Shown here: positions 39,930 through 49,644 of the stretch, piece after piece
Position numbering within the stretch: position 1 is the stretch's first letter
Layout of the letters: every line of letters begins with the position of its first letter
Assembly: GCA_964402325.1 (NCBI GenBank)
Contig: CAYOBI010000004.1
Coordinates: 15,202-79,201, forward strand
Source: Raineyella sp964402325
GTDB taxonomy: Bacteria > Actinomycetota > Actinomycetes > Propionibacteriales > Propionibacteriaceae
DNA: 64,000 nt
Direction: 5' to 3'
Translations under genes and position numbers: made by a program
Notes under the pieces: model-generated
Seen by the model: the letters and a program-made list of their open reading frames with translations, nothing else
What the model was told of the DNA's origin: nothing
Databases searched by the model: none

Positions 39930-40523
39930 GTGCTGCCAAACCTGTCCCGTCACGCCCTCGAGGTGGCCCCGCTCCTCATTGGCTGCCGGCTGCGGCTGGG
40001 GGACGTCACGGTGCGACTGGTCGAGGTCGAGGCGTACGAGGGCGACGCCGACCCCGCCTCCCACGCGTACCGGGGCCCGACGCCCCGCAACGCGGTGATG
40101 TACGGCCCCGGTGGCCACCTCTACGTCTACCGGCTGCACGGCTCGTTCTGCTGCAACGTGGTGTGCGGCCCGGAGGGGGTCGCCAGCGCGGTGCTGCTGC
40201 GCGCCGCCGAGGTCGAGGAAGGACACGACGAGGCCACCGCGCGGCGTCTGGCCCGCCGGTCCACCCCGGTCCTCCCCCGGGACCTGGCCCGCGGGCCGGG
40301 CAACCTCTGCCGGGCGCTCGGGATCACCGCCGAGCACAACGGCGCCGACCTGCTCGCCGGCGACGACCTCCGGCTGCTGTCGGCGGCGCGCAGCCCCGAG
40401 ACCCTCGGGACCGGACCGCGGGTGAACGTGGCGACCGCCGCGGACCGGCCGTGGCGGTTCTGGGACCCCGGTTCGGCGTCGGTGTCGGTGTTCAAGCGCC
40501 ACCCCCGCGCCGTCGCCGGCTGA
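39930..40523 (+). CDS. DNA-3-methyladenine glycosylase (MPG family)
   Basis: 197 residues from GTG. VRLVEVEAYEGDADPASHAY carries the catalytic glutamate region of AAG/MPG enzymes; RNAVMYGPGGHLYVYRLHG and GPGNLCRALGI are further family motifs. It excises alkylated purines. Convergent with the ABC gene at 40539; divergent from the PFK gene. Confidence 0.93.
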   Translation: MLPNLSRHALEVAPLLIGCRLRLGDVTVRLVEVEAYEGDADPASHAYRGPTPRNAVMYGPGGHLYVYRLHGSFCCNVVCGPEGVASAVLLRAAEVEEGHDEATARRLARRSTPVLPRDLARGPGNLCRALGITAEHNGADLLAGDDLRLLSAARSPETLGTGPRVNVATAADRPWRFWDPGSASVSVFKRHPRAVAG

Positions 40524-40538
40524 CGGCAGGCGCCGACC

Positions 40539-42395
40539 TCAGTGCCGGGAGCCCGCGCCCTCGGTGCGGTCGTCCGGGTCAGCGGTCTCCACGCCGGCGT
40601 CGATGCCGTAGGCCCGCAGCCTGGCCCGGTCGGCCAGGTCGTCGGAGGCCTGCAGGGCGAGCAGCTCGGCGTAGATGCCGCCGGACACGGCCAGCTCGGC
40701 CGGCGAGCCGATCTCGTCCACCGCCCCGTCGCGGAGCGTGACGATCCGGTCGACACTGGAGATGGTGGACAGCCGGTGGGCGATGATCAGGGTCGTACGG
40801 TCCGCCATCAACTCCTCCAGCCCCTCCTGCACCAGCCGCTCCGATTTGGTGTCGAGGGAGCTGGTCGCCTCGTCGAGGACGAGCACGGGGGCGTCCTTCA
40901 GCAGCGCGCGGGCGACCGCGACCCGCTGCTTCTGCCCGCCGGACAGCTTCACCCCGCGCTCGCCGATCAGTGCGTCGTACCCCTCGGGGAAGCGTTCGAT
41001 GAACCGGTCGGCATTGGCCCGGCGGGCCGCCCCGGCGATCTCGGCGTCGGTGGCGTCCGGACGCCCGTAGGCGATGTTCTCCCGGATCGTGCCGGAGAAG
41101 AGCGACGGATCCTGGAAGACCACGCCGACGTCGCGGCGCAGCGTCTCGACAGGCATCGAGGTGATGTCCCGCCCGCCCAGGGTGACGACGCCGGCGTCGG
41201 CCGGGTAGAGGCCGAGCAGCAGGTTCACCAGGGTCGACTTCCCGCCACCCGACTCCCCCACCAGGGCGATCCGCTCGCCGGCGTCGGCGTGGAAGGTGAC
41301 GTCGCGCAGCACCGGGCGGCCCGGCTCGTACGCGAAGTCGACATGCCGGAAGGCAAAGGCGTGCGGGTCGACCACCCGTCCCGGTCCGGCGGGCTCGGCA
41401 CCGGCGGCGGGCAGGGCCGGGCGCACCTCGGGGACCTGGTCCAGCACCTCGAAGTACGACTCCGACCCGGCGATCGCCCGCTGTCCGGAGTCGACGATGA
41501 AGCTCATCATCGTCACCGGGGTGCGGGCCATCCCCATCAACTGCAGCAGCAGCACCATCACCCCGATGCTGAACGCGCCGTGCGCGGTCTGCAGGAACAG
41601 CACCAGGTAGATGCCCAGGAAAGCGACGTTGAGCACGGCCCGGCGGGCGGTGTCCATGGTGTGCCAGTGCCGCGCCTGGCCGCGGGTCAGGTCGATGGTG
41701 GAGCCGTACCGGTCGTCGAACATCGCCAGTTCGGAGCGCTCCCGGACGAAGCTCTTCACCACCCGGATCTGGCCGATGACCTCGGAGAAACGGCCGTTGG
41801 CGACGTCGATCCGGTCGTTCTTCTCCCCCTCCAGCCGCTGCCAGTTGCTGGACGTACGGGTGGTCAGCCACATGTAGGCCGGGAACATCACCGCGAGCAT
41901 GACCGCCAGCGGCCAGGAGTAGAACCCGCTGATCACCAGCACCGCCACCGTCGTCACCAGCATGGTGAAGAACGTGTTGGCCATCGACTTGAGGAAGTTG
42001 GTCACCTCGGTGATCGAGCGCGACAGCCGCCCGATGATCGTGCCGCTGAGCTCGTCGTCGAAGTAGCGCTGCGGCAGGCCGAGCAGCTTCTCGAAGTAGC
42101 GCACCGACAGGATCTGGCGCAGCCGGGCGGTCATCGTGTCACCGAGGTAGCCACCGACGTTGGTCAGCACCGTGTTCAGCAGTTCGGCGACGAGCAGGCC
42201 GAGGGCGAGCAGCACGATCGTGCGGATCGTGCCGCCGTGCCCGCCGGCGATGGCGACCACCTCGTCGGTGGCCCGGCCGATGATGAACGGGGTGACCAGC
42301 GCGGTCACCGACATCAGCAGCGAGCTGGCGACGATGCCGACGTAGTACGGCCACAGCTCCCTGGTGGTGGACAGGATCCTGACGAGGGATCGCAT
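40539..42395 (-). CDS. ABC transporter, fused membrane and ATPase domains
   Basis: 618 residues. Six-span ABC membrane domain (about 15-310), then ATPase with GESGGGKST (Walker A), LSGGQKQR and VLVLDEATSSLD. Probably a homodimeric exporter of the MsbA/LmrA type, substrate unknown. No partner half-transporter adjoins it. Confidence 0.9.
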   Translation of the reverse strand: MRSLVRILSTTRELWPYYVGIVASSLLMSVTALVTPFIIGRATDEVVAIAGGHGGTIRTIVLLALGLLVAELLNTVLTNVGGYLGDTMTARLRQILSVRYFEKLLGLPQRYFDDELSGTIIGRLSRSITEVTNFLKSMANTFFTMLVTTVAVLVISGFYSWPLAVMLAVMFPAYMWLTTRTSSNWQRLEGEKNDRIDVANGRFSEVIGQIRVVKSFVRERSELAMFDDRYGSTIDLTRGQARHWHTMDTARRAVLNVAFLGIYLVLFLQTAHGAFSIGVMVLLLQLMGMARTPVTMMSFIVDSGQRAIAGSESYFEVLDQVPEVRPALPAAGAEPAGPGRVVDPHAFAFRHVDFAYEPGRPVLRDVTFHADAGERIALVGESGGGKSTLVNLLLGLYPADAGVVTLGGRDITSMPVETLRRDVGVVFQDPSLFSGTIRENIAYGRPDATDAEIAGAARRANADRFIERFPEGYDALIGERGVKLSGGQKQRVAVARALLKDAPVLVLDEATSSLDTKSERLVQEGLEELMADRTTLIIAHRLSTISSVDRIVTLRDGAVDEIGSPAELAVSGGIYAELLALQASDDLADRARLRAYGIDAGVETADPDDRTEGAGSRH

Positions 42396-42434
42396 GTGCC
42401 TCTCCGGACTCTCGAGGATCGGGACGGGCCCATG

Positions 42435-44525
42435 CTAGGGCCGTCGCGAGGACCCGGTGCGATCCCGACCGGTCACGGCCGGGTCCCAGGCCTGCGGGAC
42501 ATCGCGCTCCAGCTCGGCGAGCCAGGTCCGGGCGGCGGCGTCGGAGGGCATCCGCCAGTCGCCGCGCGGGGAGAGGGCCCCGCCGGCCATCACCTTCGGC
42601 CCGTTGGGCAGCGCCGAACGCTTGAACTGGTTGCCGAAGAACCGTCGTAGGAAGACCTCCAGCCAGCGCCGGACGGTCGCCAGGTCGTACGCCTCGCGTT
42701 CGTCGGCCGGGTAGCCGGGGGGCCAGCTGCCCCGCTCGGCGTCGTGCCACGCGTGGTGGGCCAGGAAGGCGATCTTCGCCGGGCCGTACCCGAGGCGGAG
42801 CAGGTGGTGCAGGGTGAAGTCGTGCAGGGCGTACGGCCCGATGGAGTCCTGGGTCGACTGCGGCTTCTCGCCCTCGGCGACCGGGATCAGCTCGGGGCTG
42901 ATCTCGGTGTCGAGGATGGAGCGCAGGATCGTCGCGGTCTCCTCACCGACCTGCCCCGAGGAGATCACCCAGCGGATCAGGTGCTGGATCAGCGTCTTCG
43001 GCACCCCGGCGTTGACCCCGTAGTGGGACATCTGGTCGCCGACCCCGTACGTGCACCAGCCGAGCGCCAGCTCCGACAGGTCGCCGGTGCCGACGACGAT
43101 GCCGCCGTGCTGGTTGGCCAGCCGGAACAGGTAGTCGTAGCGCAGCCCGGCCTGGACGTTCTCGAACGTGACGTCGTAGACCGGCTCGCCGCCGGCGAAC
43201 GGGTGGCCCATGTCGGCGAGCATCTGGCGGGCCGCCGGGCGGATGTCGAGCTGCTCGAAGGTCACCCCGAGCGCCCGGCAGAGGTCCTCGGCGTTGCTGC
43301 GGGTGTGCTCGGTGGTCGCGAAGCCGGGCATCGTGTACGCGAGCACGTCGGTGCGGGGCCGGCCGAGCAGGTCCATCGCCCGGACCGCGACGATCAGCGC
43401 ATGGGTGGAGTCGAGCCCGCCGGAGACCCCGATCACCGCTTTGGGGGTGCCGATCGCGGTGAGCCGCTGGGCCAGCCCGGACACCTGGATGTTGTAGGCC
43501 TCGTAGCAGTCCAGGGCCAGCCGTTCCGGGTCGTCGGGGACGAACGGGAACCGATCGACGTGGCGTTCCAGGCCGATGTCGTGCCGGGGTGGGGCGAGCC
43601 GGAAGCCGATCGTACGGAACGCCTCTGCCCGCTCGGCGTGCGTCCGACGGTTGTCGTCGAAGGTGCCCTGGCGGTACCGCTCGGCGGTGAGCCGCTGCAG
43701 GTCGACGTCGGCGACGGAGCAGCGCCAGCCGCGCGGGAACCGCTCGGTCTCGGCCAGCAGGTCGCCGTCCTCGTAGACGAAGGTCTGGCCGTCCCAGGAC
43801 AGGTCGGTGGTCGACTCCCCCTCCCCGGCCGCCGCGTACAGGTACGCCGCCAGGCACCGGGCCGACGCGGCCCGGGCCAGCAGCTTGCGGTGCTCGGCCT
43901 TGGTGACGGTGATCGGCGAGCCGGACAGGTTCGCCAGTACGGTCGCGCCCGCCAACGACGCCTCGGCACTCGGCGGGACCGGCACCCACATGTCCTCGCA
44001 GACCTCGGCGTGGATCACCAGGCCGGGGACGTCCTCGGCGGCGAACAGCAGGTCGGGGCCGATCGGGGTCCGGCGGCCGGCGACCACCACCTCGCCGCGG
44101 ATGTCGTCGCCGGGGGCGAAGTGGCGCCGCTCGTAGAACTCCCGGTAGGTGGGGACGTACGCCTTGGGGACCAGGCCGAGCAACGCGCCGCGGTGGACCA
44201 CCGCGGCCACGTTGAGCACCCGGTTCCGGTGCCGGACGGGCAGGCCGACCATCAGCACCGGGAGCAGTTCTGCGCTCGCTTCGACCAGCGCCGCCAGGGC
44301 CTCCTCGGCGGCGTCGAGCAGCGGTCCCTGCAGCAGCAGGTCGTCCAGGGAATAGCCGGTCAGGCACAGCTCGGGGAACACCGCCAGCCCCACCCCGCGC
44401 CGGGAGAGCTCCTCGGCCGCCTCGAGGACGGCCTCCACGTTGCGGTCGGGCTGGGCGGCGGTGACGGGAATGGTGACGGCGGCGACCCGGACGAAGCCCT
44501 GGTCGTAGGCCGATGCGAACTGCAC
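42435..44525 (-). CDS. nadE: Glutamine-dependent NAD+ synthetase
   Basis: 696 residues. N-terminal nitrilase-type glutaminase with Glu in FPELCLTGY, Lys in GLVPKAYVPTY and Cys in EVCEDMWVP; C-terminal synthetase with GVSGGLDST and GTGDLSELALGW. It amidates nicotinic acid adenine dinucleotide. GTG at 44525 is chosen because GAGGAG precedes it and the family starts there; the frame extends to 44591. Confidence 0.95.
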   Translation of the reverse strand: MQFASAYDQGFVRVAAVTIPVTAAQPDRNVEAVLEAAEELSRRGVGLAVFPELCLTGYSLDDLLLQGPLLDAAEEALAALVEASAELLPVLMVGLPVRHRNRVLNVAAVVHRGALLGLVPKAYVPTYREFYERRHFAPGDDIRGEVVVAGRRTPIGPDLLFAAEDVPGLVIHAEVCEDMWVPVPPSAEASLAGATVLANLSGSPITVTKAEHRKLLARAASARCLAAYLYAAAGEGESTTDLSWDGQTFVYEDGDLLAETERFPRGWRCSVADVDLQRLTAERYRQGTFDDNRRTHAERAEAFRTIGFRLAPPRHDIGLERHVDRFPFVPDDPERLALDCYEAYNIQVSGLAQRLTAIGTPKAVIGVSGGLDSTHALIVAVRAMDLLGRPRTDVLAYTMPGFATTEHTRSNAEDLCRALGVTFEQLDIRPAARQMLADMGHPFAGGEPVYDVTFENVQAGLRYDYLFRLANQHGGIVVGTGDLSELALGWCTYGVGDQMSHYGVNAGVPKTLIQHLIRWVISSGQVGEETATILRSILDTEISPELIPVAEGEKPQSTQDSIGPYALHDFTLHHLLRLGYGPAKIAFLAHHAWHDAERGSWPPGYPADEREAYDLATVRRWLEVFLRRFFGNQFKRSALPNGPKVMAGGALSPRGDWRMPSDAAARTWLAELERDVPQAWDPAVTGRDRTGSSRRP

Positions 44526-44655
44526 GGGAGCTCCTCGGGCCGGTGACTGCTGGGGAGACCAGCCTAACGACCGCCGGCCGCGCGAAGACATCCCGTCACC
44601 GGCGCGACCGCCCTAGGATGCTGATCATCATCGGACCAACCACCGGGAGGACGCG

Positions 44656-44838
44656 ATGAGCCCCGACGAGGACGAGATCTCCGAGGTCGATCGCGCCGAC
44701 AGCGCCGAGACCGAGCCGTACGACCCGGACGCCCGCGAGGCGTTCACCGACGAGCGCGAGGAGCCGCTCGAGGACGAGGACAGCGAGGCGGGCGACGAGC
44801 CCGACCTGCGGGGTGACGAGCCGCCCCGCGTCGACTGA
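44656..44838 (+). CDS. Small highly acidic protein (hypothetical)
   Basis: 60 residues, MSPDEDEISEVDRADSAETE, with about 40% Asp/Glu, no cysteine and no membrane span; probably disordered. GGGAGG lies five bases before the ATG. Codon use fits the genome. Family not recognised. Confidence 0.55.
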   Translation: MSPDEDEISEVDRADSAETEPYDPDAREAFTDEREEPLEDEDSEAGDEPDLRGDEPPRVD

Positions 44839-44858
44839 GACCCGGACGGCACCCGCCG

Positions 44859-45065
44859 ATGCGTCGCACCGATCCCGGCCGCCGGGACCCGGCGGAGGAG
44901 CCCGACACGACCACCATCGAGATCACCCGCCAGCAGGCGAGGTCCGACCGGGCTGCCGTCGAGCTGGCCCGGACCGTCTACCTCGCGATGACCGGCCGGC
45001 CGGCGCCCGCCGCGGTCGGGGTCGTCGCCCGCAAGGACCGCTGGGACGTCACCTTCACCGAGTGA
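44859..45065 (+). CDS. Small hypothetical protein
   Basis: 68 residues: a charged start and a compact part (TIEITRQQARSDRAAVELAR, then GVVARKDRWDVTFTE). The second half has an alpha-beta character resembling small GvpO-like or biotin-carboxylase accessory proteins only vaguely, so no name is given. It follows the acidic ORF by 20 bp. Its last codons are repeated after the adjoining gap. Confidence 0.5.
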   Translation: MRRTDPGRRDPAEEPDTTTIEITRQQARSDRAAVELARTVYLAMTGRPAPAAVGVVARKDRWDVTFTE

Positions 45066-45091
45066 GCACCCGGGTCGGCGGTCACAGCTCC

Positions 45092-45276
45092 GGGGGTCAC
45101 AGCTCCNNNNNNNNNNNNNNNNNNNNNNNNNNNNNNNNNNNNNNNNNNNNNNNNNNNNNNNNNNNNNNNNNNNNNNNNNNNNNNNNNNNNNNNNNNNNNN
45201 NNNNNNCCTTCACCGAGTGAGCACCCGGGTCGGCGGTCACAGCTCCGGGGGTCACAGCTCCGGGGGTCACAGCTCC
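45092..45276. repeat. 15-bp tandem repeat around an assembly gap
   Basis: The unit GGGGGTCACAGCTCC occurs at 45092-45106, 45247-45261 and 45262-45276, with degenerate copies before each group. The 45262-45276 copy contains the stop codon of the convergent kup gene (45267-45269). True copy number is uncertain because of the gap. Confidence 0.8.
45107..45206. other. Assembly gap of 100 N with 55-bp duplicated flanks
   Basis: Bases 45052-45106 equal 45207-45261. The region is tandemly repeated, so the assembler may have stopped there. Confidence 0.9.
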
Positions 45277-47231
45277 ATCTCGGCGCCCATCACGACCGTA
45301 CGCTCGGGGGGCAGGTGGAACACCTCAGTCCGGGAGGCGGCGTTGTTGGCGAGCAGCACGTAGAACCGCTTGCGCCAGCCCGCCATCCGCGCGTCGCCGG
45401 TCGGGCGCAGGGTCAGCACCGAGAGGAAGTAGCGGACTTGCTGCGGCTCGAAGTCGAGCTCCTCGCTGCGGCCGACGGCGAGCGCCACGCCGCGGGGGAC
45501 GTCCTGGGAGTCGTTGAACCCGACGTGGACGCTGATGTGGACGATGCCGTCGGAGGGATCACCGAGGTCGTGGACGTGCACCCGGTCGCGGTGCCGGATG
45601 TGCGGCACGTTCTCGTTGACGATCTCCACCAGGATGACGTGCTCGAACATCGCGTGGGTGAACATCACCAGGGTGCGCAGGGCCAGCGGTGTCGTCGTGC
45701 TGTTCGGGTGCGGGAAGACCGCGATACCGGGGATGCGCGGCAGCTCGGAGTTGTGCACCGCCTCGATGAACTCGTCCAGTGGGCCCTCCAGCTCCCGGCG
45801 GCGGGCCGAGACGAGCTCGAAGCCGCGTCGCCAGGTGGTCATCAGCATGATGATCAGGGCCGCGATCAGCAGGGGCAGCCAGCCCCCGCTGACCACCTTC
45901 GCCAGGTTGGCGGCGAAGAAGACCACCTCGACGACCACCACCGTGGCGCCGTAGACGATCAGTTGCCACAGCGGCCGGTGCCAGGACATCCGGGCCAGCG
46001 CCAGGAACAGCATGCTGGTCAGCAGCAGCGTGCCGGTGACGGCCAGGCCGTACGCCGAGGCGAGCGCGGCCGAGCTGCCGAAGACCGAGATCAGCGCCAG
46101 CACGCCGAGGTAGAGCGCCCAGTTGACCACCGGCACGAAGATCTGGCCGCCCTCCTCCTTCGAGGTGTGCTTGACCAGCAGCCGCGGCAGCAGGCCGAGG
46201 CGTACGGCCTGCCGGGAGACCGAGAAGGCCCCGGAGATGACCGCCTGCGAGGCGATCACGGTGGCGAAGGTGGCGAGCACGACCAGCGGCAGTCGCGACC
46301 AGGTCGGGGCCATCTGGAAGAACGGGTTGTCGATGGTGGTGGGGTCGGCGAGGATCATCGCCCCCTGCCCCAGGTAGTTGAGCGCCAGAGCCGGGAACAC
46401 GATGGCGAACCAGGACACCTTGATCGGCAGCGGCCCGAAATGGCCCATGTCGGCGTACAGCGCCTCGGCACCGGTGATGGTCAGGACCACCGCCCCCATC
46501 GCGATGAACGCCGTGAACGGGTGTTCCAGGACGAAGGCGAAGGCGTATGTCGGCGAGACCGACCGCAGGATGCCGGGGTGCTCGACGATGTGCGGCACGC
46601 CGAGCGCGCCGACGATCACGAACCAGACGGTCATCACCGGGCCGAAGGCACGGCCGACCGCCGCGGTCCCCCAGCGCTGGACGAAGAACAGCACCGACAG
46701 GATCACCACGGACAGCGGCAGGACGAGGTCCTCGAATCCCGGGCTGACGACGGTGAGGCCTTCGATGGCCGACATCACCGAGATCGCCGGGGTGATCACC
46801 GAGTCGCCGTAGAACAGCGCGGCGCCGAGCATGCCGAGGGCGAGCACGATCGCCATCCGCCGGGGCTGGCGGACCTTGTCGACCAGCAGGTGGGTGAGGG
46901 CCAGGATCCCGCCCTCGCCGTCGTTGTCCGCCCGCATCACGAGGAGGACGTACTTGAACGTGACGACCAGAGTGATGGACCACAGCACCATCGAGATGAC
47001 GCCGTAGACGTCGACGGGAACCGGCTTCACGTTGTTGTGGTCGATGCTGAAGACGGTCTGCATCGAGTAGAGCGGGCTGGTGCCGATGTCCCCGAAGACC
47101 ACGCCGAGAGCCGACAACGCCAACGCGGGCAGCTTCGACCCGCCGTGCGGCGGCATGATCGTGGTGGTGTCGGGATCGGGGGCCCGACCGGCGTGCGAAC
47201 CGACCCCACGGCCACCATCCACTGGACCCAT
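45267..47231 (-). CDS. kup: Kup-family potassium transporter (copy 1)
   Basis: 654 residues. K+ uptake permease with 12 predicted spans: LSALGVVFGDIGTSPLYSMQ, GEGGILALTHLL, YADMGHFGP and NYLGQGAMIL are Kup signatures; a soluble C-terminal part follows (about 490-654). The 25-residue N-terminal extension is variable. Lies 53 bp downstream of a second kup gene on the same strand. Confidence 0.93.
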   Translation of the reverse strand: MGPVDGGRGVGSHAGRAPDPDTTTIMPPHGGSKLPALALSALGVVFGDIGTSPLYSMQTVFSIDHNNVKPVPVDVYGVISMVLWSITLVVTFKYVLLVMRADNDGEGGILALTHLLVDKVRQPRRMAIVLALGMLGAALFYGDSVITPAISVMSAIEGLTVVSPGFEDLVLPLSVVILSVLFFVQRWGTAAVGRAFGPVMTVWFVIVGALGVPHIVEHPGILRSVSPTYAFAFVLEHPFTAFIAMGAVVLTITGAEALYADMGHFGPLPIKVSWFAIVFPALALNYLGQGAMILADPTTIDNPFFQMAPTWSRLPLVVLATFATVIASQAVISGAFSVSRQAVRLGLLPRLLVKHTSKEEGGQIFVPVVNWALYLGVLALISVFGSSAALASAYGLAVTGTLLLTSMLFLALARMSWHRPLWQLIVYGATVVVVEVVFFAANLAKVVSGGWLPLLIAALIIMLMTTWRRGFELVSARRRELEGPLDEFIEAVHNSELPRIPGIAVFPHPNSTTTPLALRTLVMFTHAMFEHVILVEIVNENVPHIRHRDRVHVHDLGDPSDGIVHISVHVGFNDSQDVPRGVALAVGRSEELDFEPQQVRYFLSVLTLRPTGDARMAGWRKRFYVLLANNAASRTEVFHLPPERTVVMGAEMEL

Positions 47232-47284
47232 GCGTCCCTCCTTGTTCCGTGGACCTGAGCCGCCCGTTCAACTGTCGCGAAGGC

Positions 47285-49270
47285 TCAGATCTCCATCTCG
47301 GCGCCCATCACCGCCGTACGATCCGGTGGCAGATGGAACACGTCGGTGCGGGAAGCTGCGTTGTTGGCCATCATCACGAAGACCTGTTTGCGCCAGCGCG
47401 ACATCTTCGCATCGCCGGTCGCCTGCAGCGTCAACACCGACAGGAAATAGTGCGCGTCCCCGGGACGGATGTCCAGTTCGGGTGTCCTGCCCACCGCCAG
47501 CGCCAGCCCCTTGGGAACGTCCTGCGAGTCGCTGAAGCCCACGTGGACGCTGATGTGGACGATGCCGTCGTCCTCGAACCCGAGGTCGTGCACCCGGACC
47601 CGGTCGACGTGCCGGATGTGCGGGACGTTCTCGTTGACGATCTCGACCAGGATCACGTGCTGGTGGACCACGTGGTTGAAGTACACGTTCGACCGCAGCG
47701 CCAACGGCGTCGTCTCGTGGTTGGGGTGGGGGTACACGGCGACGCCCGGGACCCGCGGGATGTCACTCTCCCGCAGCGCTTCGACGAACTCGTCCAGCGG
47801 ACCCTCCAGCTCACGGCGGTGCGCGGTCACCAGCGCGTAGCCCTTGCGCCAGGTGGTCATCACCATCAGCACCAGCGTCGCGATCAGCAGCGGGAGCCAG
47901 CCACCGCTGATCACCTTCGCCAGGTTGGCCCCGAAGAACGCCAGCTCGACACCCATCACGATGACGATGTAGACCGCGATCTTCCAGGCCGGCTCTTTCC
48001 ACACCATGTGGGCCAGGGACAGGAACAGGAGACTCTCCAGGATCAGCGTCCCGGTGACCGCCAGGCCGTACGCCGAGGCGAGGTTGGTCGAGCTGCGGAA
48101 CACCCCGATCAGGGTGAGCACGCCCAGGAAGAGGATCCAGTTGACCGCCGGGAGGTAGATCTGGCCGCCCTCGAGCTTGGAGGTGTGGCGCACCAGCAGC
48201 CGCGGGAACAGGCCGAGACGTACGGACTGACGGGCCACCGAGTAGGCGCCGGAGATGACCGCCTGGGAGGCGATCACGGTGGCCAGGGTGGCCAGCACCA
48301 CCACCGGCAGGGTGGCCCACGACGGAGCCATCTGGAAGAACGGGTTGTCCACCGTGGCGGGGTTCTCCAGGAGCATCGCCCCCTGCCCGAAGTAGTTGAG
48401 GGCGAGGCAGGGGAAGACCAGGACGAACCAGGCGAACCGGATCGGCCGCTTGCCGAAGTGGCCCATGTCGGCGTACAGGGCCTCGGCTCCGGTGATGGTG
48501 AGCACGACGGCACCCATGGCGATGAACGCGATGAACGGATGGGCGACGACGAAGGCCAGGGCATGGTGCGGGGACACGGCGCCGAGGATCTGCGGGTGGC
48601 TCACGATGTGCGGGATGCCCAGGGCCCCCAGCGTCAGGAACCACAGCGCCATGATCGGCCCGAAGAACCTCCCCACGGCCGCGGTCCCCAGTTTCTGGAA
48701 GAAGAAGAGCACCGAGAGGATCGCCACCGAGGCCGGGACGACCCAGGCCTCCAACCCCTCGTTGACCACGCTCAGGCCCTCCACGGCCGACATCACCGAG
48801 ATCGCCGGCGTGATCACCGAGTCACCGAAGAACAGCGCGGCGCCGGTCATCCCGAGCGCCGTGACGACGGCGATCCGCCGGGTCGAGGTCACGTTGTCGC
48901 GCAACAGGGCGGTCAGCGACAGGATGCCGCCCTCGCCCTCGTTGTCGGCCCGCATGACCAGCGAGATGTACTTGAAGGAGACCACGATGGTGATGGCCCA
49001 CAGCACCATCGAGATCACGCCGTAGACATCCTCGGGGATCGGCCGGACATCGTTGTGGTGGGTCGCGAAGACCGTCTGCATGGCGTAGAGCGGGCTGGTG
49101 CCGATGTCGCCGAAGACCACGCCCAGGGCTGCCAGCGCGAGACCCGCCAGAGGAGTCCTGCCGGGGTGGGGGCCGTCCTGGACGGTGGGGATCATCGTCA
49201 GGGTGACGTCCGTCGATCTGCCGGGGCGCCCGTAGGAACGGGCTCGGCGGCGGCCATCGGTATCGCGCAT
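47285..49270 (-). CDS. kup: Kup-family potassium transporter (copy 2)
   Basis: 661 residues, the upstream member of the tandem pair. Same signatures (LAALGVVFGDIGTSPLYAMQ; YADMGHFGK; NYFGQGAMLL) and near-identical C-terminal ending (AVMGAEMEI versus VVMGAEMEL). The ATG at 49270 is used; one at 49195 would remove a 25-residue variable N-terminus. No obvious Shine-Dalgarno. Confidence 0.92.
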   Translation of the reverse strand: MRDTDGRRRARSYGRPGRSTDVTLTMIPTVQDGPHPGRTPLAGLALAALGVVFGDIGTSPLYAMQTVFATHHNDVRPIPEDVYGVISMVLWAITIVVSFKYISLVMRADNEGEGGILSLTALLRDNVTSTRRIAVVTALGMTGAALFFGDSVITPAISVMSAVEGLSVVNEGLEAWVVPASVAILSVLFFFQKLGTAAVGRFFGPIMALWFLTLGALGIPHIVSHPQILGAVSPHHALAFVVAHPFIAFIAMGAVVLTITGAEALYADMGHFGKRPIRFAWFVLVFPCLALNYFGQGAMLLENPATVDNPFFQMAPSWATLPVVVLATLATVIASQAVISGAYSVARQSVRLGLFPRLLVRHTSKLEGGQIYLPAVNWILFLGVLTLIGVFRSSTNLASAYGLAVTGTLILESLLFLSLAHMVWKEPAWKIAVYIVIVMGVELAFFGANLAKVISGGWLPLLIATLVLMVMTTWRKGYALVTAHRRELEGPLDEFVEALRESDIPRVPGVAVYPHPNHETTPLALRSNVYFNHVVHQHVILVEIVNENVPHIRHVDRVRVHDLGFEDDGIVHISVHVGFSDSQDVPKGLALAVGRTPELDIRPGDAHYFLSVLTLQATGDAKMSRWRKQVFVMMANNAASRTDVFHLPPDRTAVMGAEMEI

Positions 49271-49398
49271 GATGCCAGTCTGTACCTGAGGGCACTCTTG
49301 GTGCCAACGCTTCACGCGCCTCGCGAACGGCGGATGCTCACAGGATCTTCCAAGGGACGCGGGGCCGGGCCCGTGCCGACGAGCACGGGTCGTGCAGG

Positions 49399-49449
49399 AC
49401 ACCCGGAGATGCAGAACACCCGGAGATGCAGAACACCCGGAGATGCAGA
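49399..49449. repeat. 17-bp tandem repeat, three units
   Basis: ACACCCGGAGATGCAGA repeated three times head to tail (49399-49415, 49416-49432, 49433-49449); another unit is at 49588-49604 after the gap. There are no spacers. The next unit begins ACACCCGG, which forms one arm of the tRNA terminator hairpin. Confidence 0.85.
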
Positions 49450-49487
49450 ACACCCGGCCGTCGGACGACGACCGGGTGCTCCGTTTC

Positions 49488-49587
49488 NNNNNNNNNNNNN
49501 NNNNNNNNNNNNNNNNNNNNNNNNNNNNNNNNNNNNNNNNNNNNNNNNNNNNNNNNNNNNNNNNNNNNNNNNNNNNNNNNNNNNNNN
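49488..49587. other. Assembly gap of 100 N with 55-bp duplicated flanks
   Basis: Bases 49433-49487 equal 49588-49642. The tandem repeat explains why assembly stopped; copy number is unresolved. Confidence 0.9.
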
Positions 49588-49605
49588 ACACCCGGAGATG
49601 CAGAA

Positions 49606-49633
49606 CACCCGGCCGTCGGACGACGACCGGGTG
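49606..49633 (-). terminator. Terminator downstream of tRNA-Glu 1
   Basis: CACCCGG (49606-49612) pairs with CCGGGTG (49627-49633), with an inner CGTCG/CGACG stem. It begins 11 bp beyond the tRNA 3' end on the minus strand. The same hairpin occurs before the gap. Confidence 0.5.
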
Positions 49634-49644
49634 CTCCGTTTCGG

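Noticed and set aside
49399..49604. CRISPR-like repeats
   Set aside because: The 17-bp units are directly adjacent without spacers and occur beside an assembly gap; they are simple tandem repeats.
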